From Tepidiphilus sp. (GTDB taxonomy: Bacteria; Pseudomonadota; Gammaproteobacteria; Burkholderiales; Rhodocyclaceae), in the NCBI GenBank assembly GCA_028684345.1, contig JAQUGB010000021.1:1-15805 (forward strand): 15,805 bases of DNA, in the 5' to 3' direction. Below the pieces are notes generated by a model. It did no database searches and was not told the DNA's origin. It was given only the letters and a program-made list of their open reading frames with translations. Numbering within the stretch: position 1 is the stretch's first letter; each line of letters opens with the position of its first letter. Both the position numbers and the translations under genes were made by a program. This document shows positions 1-8,270 of this stretch, piece by piece.

Positions 1-1719
1 GTCGACGAATTCACCGGCCGGCTCATGCCCGGCCGGCGCTGGTCCGAAGGGCTGCATCAGGCGATCGAAGCCAAGGAAGGCGTGCGCATCCAGGCCGAGA
101 ACCAGACGCTCGCCTCGATCACTTTCCAGAACTACTTCCGCATGTACGAAAAGCTGGCCGGCATGACCGGCACGGCCGACACGGAAGCCTACGAATTCCA
201 GCAGATCTACGGCCTCGAGACCGTCATCATCCCCACCAACCGGCCGCTCGTGCGCCGCGACGAGAACGACCGCGTCTATCGCACCGCCAAGGAGAAATGG
301 CAGGCGGTGATCGAGGACATCAAGGAGTGCCGTGAGCGCGGACAACCCGTGCTGGTCGGTACCACTTCCATCGAGGTCAACGAGTTCCTCTCCAAGCTTC
401 TCACCAAAGAGAAGATCCCGCACCAGGTCCTGAACGCCAAGCAACACGAGCGCGAGGCGCACATCATCGCCCAGGCGGGACGCCCCGGCATGGTGACGAT
501 CGCCACCAACATGGCCGGTCGCGGCACCGACATCGTGCTCGGCGGCAACATCGCGCCGCAGATCGAGGCGATCGAAAACGATCCCTCGCTCTCCGACGAG
601 GAAAAGGAAAAGCGCATCGAGGCGCTGCGTGCCGAATGGCAGAAAGCGCACGACGCGGTGATCGCCGCTGGAGGCTTGCGCATCATCGGCACCGAACGGC
701 ACGAATCGCGCCGCATCGACAATCAGCTGCGCGGCCGTGCCGGCCGCCAGGGCGACCCCGGTTCTTCGCGCTTCTATCTTTCACTGGAAGATCCACTGCT
801 GCGTATCTTCGCCGGCGACCGGCTCAACGCCATCATGGTGCGCCTCAAGATGCCCGAGGGCGAGGCGATCGAGCATCCCATGGTGACGCGCTCGCTCGAA
901 TCGGCCCAGCGCCGCGTCGAGCAGCACAACTTCGACATCCGCAAGCAGCTGCTCGAATACGACGACGTCGCCAACGAGCAGCGCAAGGTCATCTACGCCC
1001 AGCGAAACGAAGTGGTCGACGCCGAGGACGTGAGCGAGCTCGTCGCCGACATGCGCGCTGGCGTGCTCGTCGATGTCTTCCGCACCTACGTGCCGGCCGA
1101 CAGCGTCGAAGAGCAGTGGGATCTCGCCGGGTTGGAGCAGACGCTCGCCGGCGAATTCAACCTGCAGTTGCCGCTGCGCCAGTGGCTCGAGGCCGAACCG
1201 GAGCTCAGCGACGAGCAATTGCTCGATCGTCTCCTCGCCGCGGCCGAGGAGTCTTACCGGACCAAGGTGAGCCTCGTCGATCCGCAAGCCTGGAAACAGT
1301 TCGAGCGCAGCATCCTGCTGCAGAGCATCGATACGCACTGGCGCGAACACCTCTCGGCGCTCGATCACCTGCGCCAGGGCATCCATCTGCGGGGGTACGC
1401 GCAGAAGAATCCGAAGCAGGAATACAAGCGCGAGGCCTTCGAGCTCTTCGAGGCCATGCTCGATGCCATCCGGCGCGACGTCAGCCGTATCCTCCTGTCG
1501 GTGCAGGTGCGTACCGAGGCCGCGGTCGAAGAGGTCGTCGAACGCCCTCCCGAGGTCCAAGACGTGCACTACCTCCACGGCGAATCCGCTGCGGAAGAAG
1601 GGGAGACGGCCGTCAAGGCGCGGCCGCAGACCAATGTGCTACCCAAGGTCGGCCGCAACGATCCCTGCCCCTGCGGTTCCGGCAAGAAATACAAACACTG
1701 TCACGGCAAACTGAACTGA
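1..1719 (+). CDS. secA: Protein translocase subunit SecA, 3' part (N-terminus outside window)
   Basis: SecA is the cytoplasmic ATPase motor that pushes unfolded preproteins through SecYEG. The frame is open from base 1, so the gene is cut by the window edge. 572 residues are present, and by comparison with E. coli SecA (901 residues) roughly 330 are missing. The visible part starts in the first helicase lobe (VDEFTGR, then GRRWSEGLHQA) and continues through KLAGMTGTADTEA. The second helicase lobe has TNMAGRGTD at residues 169-177 and QLRGRAGRQGDPG at 242-254, the latter carrying the arginine finger region. The helical scaffold and wing domains follow. The C-terminus carries the zinc/SecB-binding tail, with ligands C556, C558, C567 and H568 (window numbering). 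Stop TGA at 1717-1719. argJ follows after 13 nt, so the two are probably co-transcribed. Identification is secure. Confidence 0.97.
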   Translation, partial: VDEFTGRLMPGRRWSEGLHQAIEAKEGVRIQAENQTLASITFQNYFRMYEKLAGMTGTADTEAYEFQQIYGLETVIIPTNRPLVRRDENDRVYRTAKEKWQAVIEDIKECRERGQPVLVGTTSIEVNEFLSKLLTKEKIPHQVLNAKQHEREAHIIAQAGRPGMVTIATNMAGRGTDIVLGGNIAPQIEAIENDPSLSDEEKEKRIEALRAEWQKAHDAVIAAGGLRIIGTERHESRRIDNQLRGRAGRQGDPGSSRFYLSLEDPLLRIFAGDRLNAIMVRLKMPEGEAIEHPMVTRSLESAQRRVEQHNFDIRKQLLEYDDVANEQRKVIYAQRNEVVDAEDVSELVADMRAGVLVDVFRTYVPADSVEEQWDLAGLEQTLAGEFNLQLPLRQWLEAEPELSDEQLLDRLLAAAEESYRTKVSLVDPQAWKQFERSILLQSIDTHWREHLSALDHLRQGIHLRGYAQKNPKQEYKREAFELFEAMLDAIRRDVSRILLSVQVRTEAAVEEVVERPPEVQDVHYLHGESAAEEGETAVKARPQTNVLPKVGRNDPCPCGSGKKYKHCHGKLN

Positions 1720-1732
1720 ACGGAGTCTCGCG

Positions 1733-2977
1733 ATGGCCGTCAATCTCTCTGCTCCCGATCCCAAGGACCTTCGCCCCGTCGCCGGGGTGCGACTCGGCGT
1801 CGCCGAGGCAGGCATCCGCAAGACCGGCCGGCGCGATCTCACCGTGATCTCGCTCGCGCCCGGCAGTCGCGTGGCCGGCGTCTTCACGCAAAACCGCTTC
1901 TGTGCTGCGCCGGTGCAGGTTTGCCGCGAGCACTTGGCGGGCGAGATGGCACCCCGTGCCCTCGTCATCAACACGGGCGTGGCCAATGCGGGCACTGGGG
2001 CCGAGGGATTGGAGGCGGCCCGCCGTACGTGCCGGGCGGTTTCACAAGTACTGGGAGTCGAGCCCGAGGAAGTGCTGCCGTTTTCCACCGGCGTCATCCT
2101 CGAGCCGCTGCCGGTGGAAAAGATCGAGGCCGCACTCGCTGCGCTCGTCACCAACCTGCGCTCCGACGCCTGGGCCGAGGCCGCGCAGGCAATCATGACT
2201 ACCGATACCGTGCCCAAGGCGTGCTCTCGCCAAGTGCGCCTCTCCGATGGGGCCGTCGTCACCATCACCGGCATCAGCAAGGGCGCCGGCATGATTCGCC
2301 CCAACATGGCGACCATGCTCGGATTCGTCGCCACCGATGCCAAGATCGCCAAACCCTTGCTCGATACCCTGGTGCGCGAGGCAGCCGACGAATCCTTCAA
2401 CGCCATCACCGTCGATGGCGACACGTCCACCAACGATTCCTTCGTTCTGATCGCCACGGGTGCGGCGATGTCGCGCGAGCTCGCCGCGAGCGACGACGAA
2501 GACTACCGCAAGGTGCGCTCCGCCGTGATCGAAGTCTCGCGCAGGCTCGCCCAGGCTATCGTGCGTGACGGCGAAGGGGCCACCAAATTCATTACCGTGC
2601 GGGTGGAGGGCGGAACTTCGCGTGAAGAATGCCGTAAAGTGGCTTACGCCATCGCCCATTCGCCCCTGGTAAAGACTGCGTTTTTCGCCTCCGATCCCAA
2701 TCTGGGTCGCATCCTCGCTGCCATCGGCTACGCCGGCATCGATGATCTCCACCCCGGGGCGATCCGTGTCTGGCTCGAAGGCGGGGACGATTCCATTCTC
2801 GTGGCCGAAGGGGGCGGACGGGCGGATTCTTATCGCGAGGACGATGGCGCCCGCGTCATGAAACATGCCGAAATCACCGTGCGCGTCGATCTCCGTCGGG
2901 GCGAAGTCGCCGCCACCGTCTGGACCTGTGATCTCTCTTTCGACTACGTCCGCATCAACGCCGAATACCGCAGCTGA
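1733..2977 (+). CDS. argJ: Bifunctional glutamate N-acetyltransferase / ornithine acetyltransferase ArgJ
   Basis: ArgJ moves the acetyl group from N-acetylornithine to glutamate in the cyclic arginine pathway. Many ArgJ enzymes can also use acetyl-CoA to make N-acetylglutamate. The protein has 414 residues, usual for the family. It has the self-cleavage motif KGAGMIRPNMATML, with T194 as the expected nucleophile that becomes the N-terminus of the beta chain. The upstream PFSTGVI at 116-122 supplies the oxyanion-hole Thr-Gly. The end (DYVRINAEYRS) is the family's typical C-terminus. The ATG at 1733 has a GGAG ribosome site at 1722-1725, 7 nt upstream. Whether this copy is mono- or bifunctional cannot be read from the sequence. 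It lies 13 nt after secA and 13 nt before purB, suggesting a secA-argJ-purB transcript. Confidence 0.96.
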   Translation: MAVNLSAPDPKDLRPVAGVRLGVAEAGIRKTGRRDLTVISLAPGSRVAGVFTQNRFCAAPVQVCREHLAGEMAPRALVINTGVANAGTGAEGLEAARRTCRAVSQVLGVEPEEVLPFSTGVILEPLPVEKIEAALAALVTNLRSDAWAEAAQAIMTTDTVPKACSRQVRLSDGAVVTITGISKGAGMIRPNMATMLGFVATDAKIAKPLLDTLVREAADESFNAITVDGDTSTNDSFVLIATGAAMSRELAASDDEDYRKVRSAVIEVSRRLAQAIVRDGEGATKFITVRVEGGTSREECRKVAYAIAHSPLVKTAFFASDPNLGRILAAIGYAGIDDLHPGAIRVWLEGGDDSILVAEGGGRADSYREDDGARVMKHAEITVRVDLRRGEVAATVWTCDLSFDYVRINAEYRS

Positions 2978-2990
2978 GGGAAATACCGAG

Positions 2991-4361
2991 ATGACCGATC
3001 CTGCCTCGCTCCTGGCCCTGAGCCCCCTCGATGGGCGCTACGCCGCCAAGCTCGACGCCCTGCGCCCGATTTTCTCCGAATACGGCCTCATGCGCGAGCG
3101 TGTACGCGTCGAGATCGAATGGCTCGAGGCGCTCGCCGCCGATCCTCGCATCAGCGAAGTCCCTGAACTTTCCCCCAGCACCCAACGCGAGCTCGAATTG
3201 CTCGTCGAGGAGTTCAAACCGTCTGATGCCGCGGCGATCAAGGCGATCGAGGCGCGCACCAACCACGACGTCAAAGCCGTCGAATACTGGATCAAGGAAC
3301 GGCTCGAGGGGCTGCCCGAGGCCGAAAAGGCGCGCGAATTCGTGCATTTCGCCTGTACGTCCGAAGACATCAACAATACCGCCCATGCGCTCATGCTCAC
3401 CGCTGGGCGGGACCGGGTGCTGTTGCCGGCGCTCGACGCCGTGATCGAGCGATTCCGCGCACTCGCGCATGCCCACGCGGCCCTGCCCATGCTCTCACGC
3501 ACCCACGGCCAACCGGCGAGCCCCACGACCCTGGGCAAGGAGATGGCCAACATCGCTGCGCGCTTGCAGCGAGCCCGCGCCGCGATTGCCGCCGTGCGCC
3601 TCACGGCCAAGTTCAACGGCGCCGTGGGCAACTACAACGCGCACAGTATCGCCTATCCCGAGGTCGACTGGGAATCCTTCAACCGCCGCTTCATCGAATC
3701 GCTCGGGCTCGAGTTCAACCCCTATACGATACAGATCGAGCCGCACGATACGATGGCCGAACTCTTCGACGCCATGGCGCGGGCGAACACCGTCCTCATC
3801 GACGCCTGCCGCGATCTGTGGCTCTACATCTCCTACGGATATTTCCGTCAGAAACTCAAAGAGGGCGAAGTCGGTTCTTCGACCATGCCGCACAAGGTCA
3901 ACCCCATCGACTTCGAGAACGCGGAGGGGAATCTCGGTATCGCCAACGCCTTGCTGCGCCATTTTTCCGACAAACTTCCGGTATCGCGCATGCAGCGCGA
4001 CCTCACCGATTCCACGGTGCTGCGCAACATGGGTGTCGCATTTGGCCACACACTGCTCGCGTTGGATTCGCTGCGCCGAGGGTTGGACAAGCTCGAGGCC
4101 GATCCGCACGCGCTCGGGCGCGATCTGGCCGAGGCGTGGGAAGTGCTCGCCGAGGCGGTGCAGACCGTGATGCGGCGCCACGGCATTCCCAACCCCTACG
4201 AGAAACTCAAGGAGATGACCCGCGGCAAGGCGATCACCGCCGAGGCGCTGCGCGGCTTCATCGCCGGATTGCCTCTGCCCGAATCCGCCAAAGAGCGGCT
4301 GCTCGCGCTCGTGCCGCAGCAATACACCGGCAAGGCCGAGGAGCTCGCCCGGCGCATTTGA
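2991..4361 (+). CDS. purB: Adenylosuccinate lyase PurB
   Basis: PurB removes fumarate from SAICAR and from adenylosuccinate, so it acts twice in purine synthesis. It is a cytoplasmic homotetramer of the fumarase/aspartase superfamily. With the ATG at 2991 the protein has 456 residues, the same as E. coli PurB. The signature SSTMPHKVNP is at about 296-305, with S296 matching the E. coli catalytic Ser295. H172 in RTHGQPA matches E. coli His171. The TSEDINN substrate-binding stretch is also present. An in-frame start further upstream, inside argJ, would add 42 unrelated residues. The ATG at 2991 has a GAGG site at 2976-2979 overlapping the argJ stop, so I prefer it. It is the last gene of the secA-argJ-purB run. 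No strong U-tract terminator follows directly, but a stem-loop lies about 100 nt downstream. Confidence 0.96.
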   Translation: MTDPASLLALSPLDGRYAAKLDALRPIFSEYGLMRERVRVEIEWLEALAADPRISEVPELSPSTQRELELLVEEFKPSDAAAIKAIEARTNHDVKAVEYWIKERLEGLPEAEKAREFVHFACTSEDINNTAHALMLTAGRDRVLLPALDAVIERFRALAHAHAALPMLSRTHGQPASPTTLGKEMANIAARLQRARAAIAAVRLTAKFNGAVGNYNAHSIAYPEVDWESFNRRFIESLGLEFNPYTIQIEPHDTMAELFDAMARANTVLIDACRDLWLYISYGYFRQKLKEGEVGSSTMPHKVNPIDFENAEGNLGIANALLRHFSDKLPVSRMQRDLTDSTVLRNMGVAFGHTLLALDSLRRGLDKLEADPHALGRDLAEAWEVLAEAVQTVMRRHGIPNPYEKLKEMTRGKAITAEALRGFIAGLPLPESAKERLLALVPQQYTGKAEELARRI

Positions 4362-4465
4362 GGCTGCGTGAACGAACATGGCGCACGGCCGCCGGGTAGA
4401 GCGTTCGGCGTGTAGGATGCACGTTCTCTCGTAGGCAGTAGGCGAGCATACGAATATCGGATGAA

Positions 4466-4494
4466 AACGACCTGCCTTCATGCAGTGGGTCGTT
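4466..4494. repeat. Bulged stem-loop between purB and fpr
   Basis: AACGAC (4466-4471) pairs with GTCGTT (4489-4494). The adjoining CTGC (4472-4475) pairs with GCAG (4482-4485) around a six-base loop, leaving a 3-nt bulge at 4486-4488. This gives ten base pairs in a short spacer. There is no T-run on either side, so it is not a textbook intrinsic terminator. It may be a 3'-end processing or weak termination structure for the purB transcript, or an operator upstream of the fpr promoter. The function is unknown. Confidence 0.45.
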
Positions 4495-4508
4495 CGAGGC
4501 GCCCGGGT

Positions 4509-4538
4509 CTGGCATCGTGGATAGACCAGTGCTATGAT
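4509..4538 (+). promoter_or_regulatory. Probable sigma-70 extended -10 promoter for fpr
   Basis: TATGAT at 4533-4538 is preceded by TGC, giving an extended -10 element (TGnTATGAT). A partial -35, CTGGCA at 4509-4514 (4 of 6 matches to TTGACA), sits 18 nt upstream. The region is AT-rich compared with its surroundings (a run of T follows at 4543-4548). It lies 36 nt before the preferred fpr start, so a leader of about 30 nt is expected. Assigned by eye. Confidence 0.5.
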
Positions 4539-4574
4539 TATATTTTTTGCATCTACCGCGAGGACATGACCGCC

Positions 4575-5402
4575 ATGGCAGAGACCGGTGCCGTTGCCGA
4601 GCAGACTTCTTCCCCCGCCTTGCCCAAGAACCTACGCGTCGAGAAAGTGATCTGGGTGCATCACTGGACCGACACCCTTTTCAGCTTCCGCTGCACCCGC
4701 GATCCGGGTTTTCGCTTCATCAATGGCCAGTTCGTGATGATCGGCCTGATGGTCGACGGCAAGCCGCTGCTGCGCGCCTATTCGATCGCCAGCGCCAACT
4801 GGGAAGAGCATCTCGAGTTCTATTCGATCAAAGTGCCCAACGGCCCGCTCACTTCCCGGTTGCAGCACCTCGAGGTGGGTGACGAGGTGCTCGTCTCTAC
4901 CAAACCCACCGGCACGCTCGTGCAGGACAACCTCCTGCCTGGTGCCAAGCGTCTTTTTCTGCTCGCCACCGGCACGGGGCTCGCGCCCTTCATGTCCATC
5001 ATCAAGGATCCGGACGTCTATGAGCGCTACGAGAAGGTGATCCTCGTGCACTGCACGCGCTGGGTGCGCGAGCTCGGCTACTACGACTACATCACCAAGG
5101 AACTGCCGCAGCACGAGTTTCTGGGCGAGATGGTGCGTGAAAAACTCATCTACTACCCCACCGTGACGCGTGAGCCCTTCATCCACCAGGGCCGGATCAC
5201 CGACCTCATCACCAGCGGGAAGCTCGCCGCCGATCTCGGCATGCCCCAGCTCAATCCCGAGACCGACCGGGCGCTCTTGTGCGGCAGCATGCGCATGCTC
5301 GCCGATACGAGCAAGATCCTCGACGATCTGGGGTTTCAGGTCTCGCCCAGCATGGGTGTGCCGGGGCATTACGCGGTCGAACGGGCGTTCGTCGATCAGT
5401 GA
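4575..5402 (+). CDS. fpr: Ferredoxin--NADP+ reductase (Fpr type)
   Basis: This cytoplasmic FAD enzyme exchanges electrons between NADP(H) and ferredoxin or flavodoxin. It supports Fe-S biogenesis, reductive enzymes and oxidative-stress repair. The FAD-binding motif RAYSIAS is at residues 67-73. The NADP-binding motif GTGLAPFMS is at about 133-141, and CGSMRML at about 236-242. The C-terminus AFVDQ closely resembles the AFVEK end of bacterial FPRs. An ATG at 4566 is in the same frame, but AGG at 4561-4563 is only 2 nt before it and 11 nt before the ATG at 4575, so I chose 4575 (275 residues). Compared with about 257 residues for typical members there is an N-terminal extension of about 15-18 residues rich in Ala, Glu and Thr. 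The gene stands alone with its own promoter and ends in a shared terminator. Confidence 0.9.
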   Translation: MAETGAVAEQTSSPALPKNLRVEKVIWVHHWTDTLFSFRCTRDPGFRFINGQFVMIGLMVDGKPLLRAYSIASANWEEHLEFYSIKVPNGPLTSRLQHLEVGDEVLVSTKPTGTLVQDNLLPGAKRLFLLATGTGLAPFMSIIKDPDVYERYEKVILVHCTRWVRELGYYDYITKELPQHEFLGEMVREKLIYYPTVTREPFIHQGRITDLITSGKLAADLGMPQLNPETDRALLCGSMRMLADTSKILDDLGFQVSPSMGVPGHYAVERAFVDQ

Positions 5403-5427
5403 ACCCTGAACGGCGGCATCGAGCAAG

Positions 5428-5453
5428 AAAAAGCCCCCGATCGGGGGCTTTTT
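5428..5453. terminator. Bidirectional intrinsic terminator between fpr and secF
   Basis: A perfect 11-bp inverted repeat (5428-5438 against 5443-5453) closes a GATC loop. It has five A on the left, a GCCCCC/GGGGGC core and five T on the right. Read on either strand it is a GC-rich hairpin followed by a T run. It therefore suits both converging transcripts, fpr on plus and yajC-secD-secF on minus. It lies 25 nt after the fpr stop and 15 nt after the secF stop. Confidence 0.93.
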
Positions 5454-5468
5454 GCTGACAAAGGCGCG

Positions 5469-6404
5469 TCAGACCACCGCTTCTTCCTTTTGCTTTGGCG
5501 GCTTCACCAAGTCTTCGCGCCTGACGCCGAACCACATTACCAGCGCCGACGAGACGAAAATCGACGAATAGATGCCGAAGACGATGCCGATGGTGAGGGC
5601 GAGCGCGAAGTTGCGCAAGGTCTCGCCGCCGAAGAGCAGGATCGTCACCACCATCGCCAGCGTGCTGGCATGGGTGATGATCGTGCGCGACATGGTCGCG
5701 GTGATTGCGTGATCGAGCACGGCGGGCGTGTCCATCTTGGCCCGGCGTTTCCTGAAGACTTCACGGACCCGGTCGAAGATGATGACCGTCTCGTTGACCG
5801 AGTAGCCGAGCACGGCGAGTACCGCTGCGAGTACGGAAAGCGAGAATTCCAACTGAAAGGCCGCGAAGACGCCGAGGATGATGACCACGTCGTGGAGATT
5901 GGCGACGATGGCCGATACTGCGAAACGCCATTCGAAACGCATCGCCAGATAGGCGACGATGCCCAGTATGACGAAAGCGAGGGCCATCAGACCGTTGGTG
6001 GCGAGCTCCTTGCCCACCTGTGGCCCGACGAATTCGACGCGGCGCACCTCGAAACTCGCTTCTGGCACTTGGTCGAGGAGCGCCTGTACCCGTTCGCTCG
6101 CCTGGGCGCTTTCACCGTCTCCCAAATGGGGGAGACGGATGAGAAGATCGCGCGCGGAGCCGAAATTCTGCACCTGGGCTTCGCGCAGTCCCGCTTGGGC
6201 GAGGGTGGCTCGTACGACTTCCGGCGAGATGGTCTCGCTCGCGCGAACCTCGACGAGCGTGCCGCCCGTGAATTCGATCGAGAGGTTCAGTCCGCGTAGC
6301 ATGAGGAAGAGCACGGCGGCCACGAAAGTGACGATGGACACGGCGTTGAACCACAGGGCATGCCGCATGAAGGGGATGTCTTGCCGCGGACGGAACCATT
6401 CCAT
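5469..6404 (-). CDS. secF: Protein translocase subunit SecF
   Basis: SecF pairs with SecD in the inner membrane and uses the proton gradient to help pull preproteins out of SecYEG on the periplasmic side. The protein has 311 residues, usual for the family. One membrane helix (about 17-36) is followed by the periplasmic domain beginning IEFTGGTLVEV. The VGPQVGKEL motif (126-134) then leads into a five-helix C-terminal bundle. The conserved YSVNETVIIFDRVRE segment holds D211, which aligns with E. coli SecF Asp213 as I recall it. The start has a GGAG site with 6-nt spacing, lying within the 12-nt gap after the secD stop. It is the last gene of yajC-secD-secF and ends next to the shared terminator at 5428-5453. 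Confidence 0.97.
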   Translation of the reverse strand: MEWFRPRQDIPFMRHALWFNAVSIVTFVAAVLFLMLRGLNLSIEFTGGTLVEVRASETISPEVVRATLAQAGLREAQVQNFGSARDLLIRLPHLGDGESAQASERVQALLDQVPEASFEVRRVEFVGPQVGKELATNGLMALAFVILGIVAYLAMRFEWRFAVSAIVANLHDVVIILGVFAAFQLEFSLSVLAAVLAVLGYSVNETVIIFDRVREVFRKRRAKMDTPAVLDHAITATMSRTIITHASTLAMVVTILLFGGETLRNFALALTIGIVFGIYSSIFVSSALVMWFGVRREDLVKPPKQKEEAVV

Positions 6405-6416
6405 TGCGCTCTCCGT

Positions 6417-8255
6417 TTAGCCGATCGAGAGATGGGCGATGCGTTTCTTGCCGCCGTAGGTGAAGTTGACCAGCATGCGCGACACGAGGATGGCCGAGAA
6501 CATCGACGAGAGGATGCCGAGACAATGCACCACGGCGAAACCGCGCACGGGACCGGAACCGAAGACCAGGAGGGCCAATCCGGCGATGAGCGTGGTCACG
6601 TTCGAGTCGAGGATGGTGGCAAATGCGCGTTCGTAGCCCGTTGCGATGGCCATCTGAGGAGATACGCCGGCGCGCAACTCCTCACGAATGCGCTCGTTGA
6701 TGAGCACGTTCGCGTCGATAGCCATGCCCAGGGTGAGCGCCATCGCTGCGATGCCGGGCAGAGTGAGGGTGGCCTGCAGCAGCGACAGGAGCGCCACGAG
6801 GAGCATCAGGTTGGCCGCCAGTGCCACGACCGAATAAAAACCGATGAGCTGGTAGTAGCTGATGATGAAAACGGCGATGATGACGAAACCCCAGAGCGTG
6901 GCCGTGACGCCGCGTTCGATGTTCTCTTTGCCGAGGCTGGGGCCGACGGTACGCTCCTCGACGATGCGCATCGGCGCGGCCAGACTGCCGGCGCGTAGCA
7001 GCAGCGCGATGTCACGCGCTTCTTCCACCGTCATCGCTCCAGAGATCTGTACTCTGCCACCGCTGATCTCCGTGCGGATCACCGGGGCGGTGACGACTTC
7101 GGCCTGTCCCCGTTCGATGAGCAGGATCGCCATGCGCTTGCCGACGTTCTCGCGCGTGACGTCGCGGAAGATGCGCGACCCAGCCGAATCCAGGGTCAAA
7201 TGCACGGCCGGCTCGCCCGTCTGTCCGTCGAAGCCGGGCTGGGCGTCGGTGAGCCGCTCGCCGGTGAGTACGACGTCTTTCTTGACCAGGATGGGGCGAC
7301 CATTACGCTCGTAGAGGAGCTCGGTGCCCGGTGGGACGCGGCCAGCGAGCGCCTCTTCAAGTGCCCCAGGGGTGTCGTCGACCAGCCGCACTTCCAAGGT
7401 GGCCGTGCGTCCGAGGATGTCCTTGGCCTTGGCCACGTCCTGCACGCCGGGTAGTTGCACGACGATGCGCTCTGCCCCCTGCTGCTGGATCACCGGCTCG
7501 GCCACACCCAGCTCGTTGATGCGGTTGTGCAGCGTCGTGATGTTTTGCTTGAGCGCGTACTCGCGGATGGTTTGTTCGGCCGCGGGAGTCAGCCGGGCCA
7601 CCAAGCGTACCGCCTCGCCCTGAGGCAGAATGTCCACGACGAGATCCGGCATGTTCCTGGTGATGATGCGCCGCGCCGCCTCGGCGGAGGGTTCATCGGC
7701 GAAACGCGCCTCGATCAGCTTGCCACTGCGGGAGATGCCCTGGTGCCGCACCCGCTCTGAGCGCATGAGCGAGCGCAGATCGGCGGCGATGGCGTCGAGC
7801 CGCTTGGTCACGGCGCCTTCCATGTCGACTTCGAGCAGGAAGTGCACGCCCCCTCTCAGGTCGAGGCCGAGATACATGGGCTTGGCGCCCAGGCGTGCAA
7901 GCCACTCGGGGGTACCGGGAAGGAGGTTGAGCGCGACGATCACCTCGGGCTTTGCCGGATCGGGGTTGAGCTCGGATTCGATCAGGTCTTTGGCCTGGAT
8001 CTGGGTCTCGGTGTCGGCGAAACGAATCCGCAGCGCGCCAGGATCGTAGAGGAATCCTTGGTGGGCGAGCCCTGCTTCACTCAGTTTCGGCTCCAACCGG
8101 GCGGCGAGCGCGTAGGGGTCGAACGGCGCACCGGCACGTGCTGGGGTGATTTGCACGGCAGGGATCTCGCCGAAGAGGTTGGGTGCGGCGTAAATCGCCC
8201 CCAGTAGCAGCACGAAGGCGATCAGCAGGTTCTTCCACAGAGGGTAGCGGTTCAT
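6417..8255 (-). CDS. secD: Protein translocase subunit SecD
   Basis: SecD is the large partner of SecF in the SecDF-YajC complex, an RND-superfamily inner-membrane protein that drives late steps of export with proton flow. It has 612 residues, matching proteobacterial SecD. The N-terminus MNRYPLWK is typical. One membrane helix at about 9-27 is followed by a long periplasmic P1 domain, with LGLDLRGGVHFLLEVD at 129-144. The C-terminal five-helix bundle is at about 450-605. D514 in GMAIDANVLINERIREE sits at the conserved membrane aspartate linked to proton-coupled action. The start follows the yajC stop by 15 nt, and that gap is C-rich with no recognisable Shine-Dalgarno sequence, so translation is probably coupled to yajC. 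Confidence 0.97.
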   Translation of the reverse strand: MNRYPLWKNLLIAFVLLLGAIYAAPNLFGEIPAVQITPARAGAPFDPYALAARLEPKLSEAGLAHQGFLYDPGALRIRFADTETQIQAKDLIESELNPDPAKPEVIVALNLLPGTPEWLARLGAKPMYLGLDLRGGVHFLLEVDMEGAVTKRLDAIAADLRSLMRSERVRHQGISRSGKLIEARFADEPSAEAARRIITRNMPDLVVDILPQGEAVRLVARLTPAAEQTIREYALKQNITTLHNRINELGVAEPVIQQQGAERIVVQLPGVQDVAKAKDILGRTATLEVRLVDDTPGALEEALAGRVPPGTELLYERNGRPILVKKDVVLTGERLTDAQPGFDGQTGEPAVHLTLDSAGSRIFRDVTRENVGKRMAILLIERGQAEVVTAPVIRTEISGGRVQISGAMTVEEARDIALLLRAGSLAAPMRIVEERTVGPSLGKENIERGVTATLWGFVIIAVFIISYYQLIGFYSVVALAANLMLLVALLSLLQATLTLPGIAAMALTLGMAIDANVLINERIREELRAGVSPQMAIATGYERAFATILDSNVTTLIAGLALLVFGSGPVRGFAVVHCLGILSSMFSAILVSRMLVNFTYGGKKRIAHLSIG

Positions 8256-8270
8256 GGGCGGGGGCGCGCT

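Noticed and set aside
1..12. The first 12 bases read as adjoining SalI and EcoRI sites, like a cloning linker or vector remnant.
   Set aside because: They encode VDEF in frame with the conserved SecA stretch VDE-TGR, so they are native sequence.
636..1847. Plus-strand 403-codon open frame overlapping secA and argJ.
   Set aside because: It is in a different frame from two certain genes and has an Arg/Ala/Pro-rich translation without motifs.
2865..2990. Upstream in-frame start that would lengthen PurB to 498 residues.
   Set aside because: It lies within argJ, and the extra residues do not resemble PurB. The ATG at 2991 gives the family-standard 456 residues and has a ribosome site.
4461..4574. 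Upstream in-frame ATG that would add 38 residues to Fpr.
   Set aside because: It would place the stem-loop and the extended -10 promoter inside the coding region, it has no ribosome site, and the added sequence is unlike any reductase.
5490..6299. Plus-strand 269-codon open frame antisense to secF.
   Set aside because: secF on the minus strand has full family motifs. The antisense product is a Glu/Asp-rich shadow.
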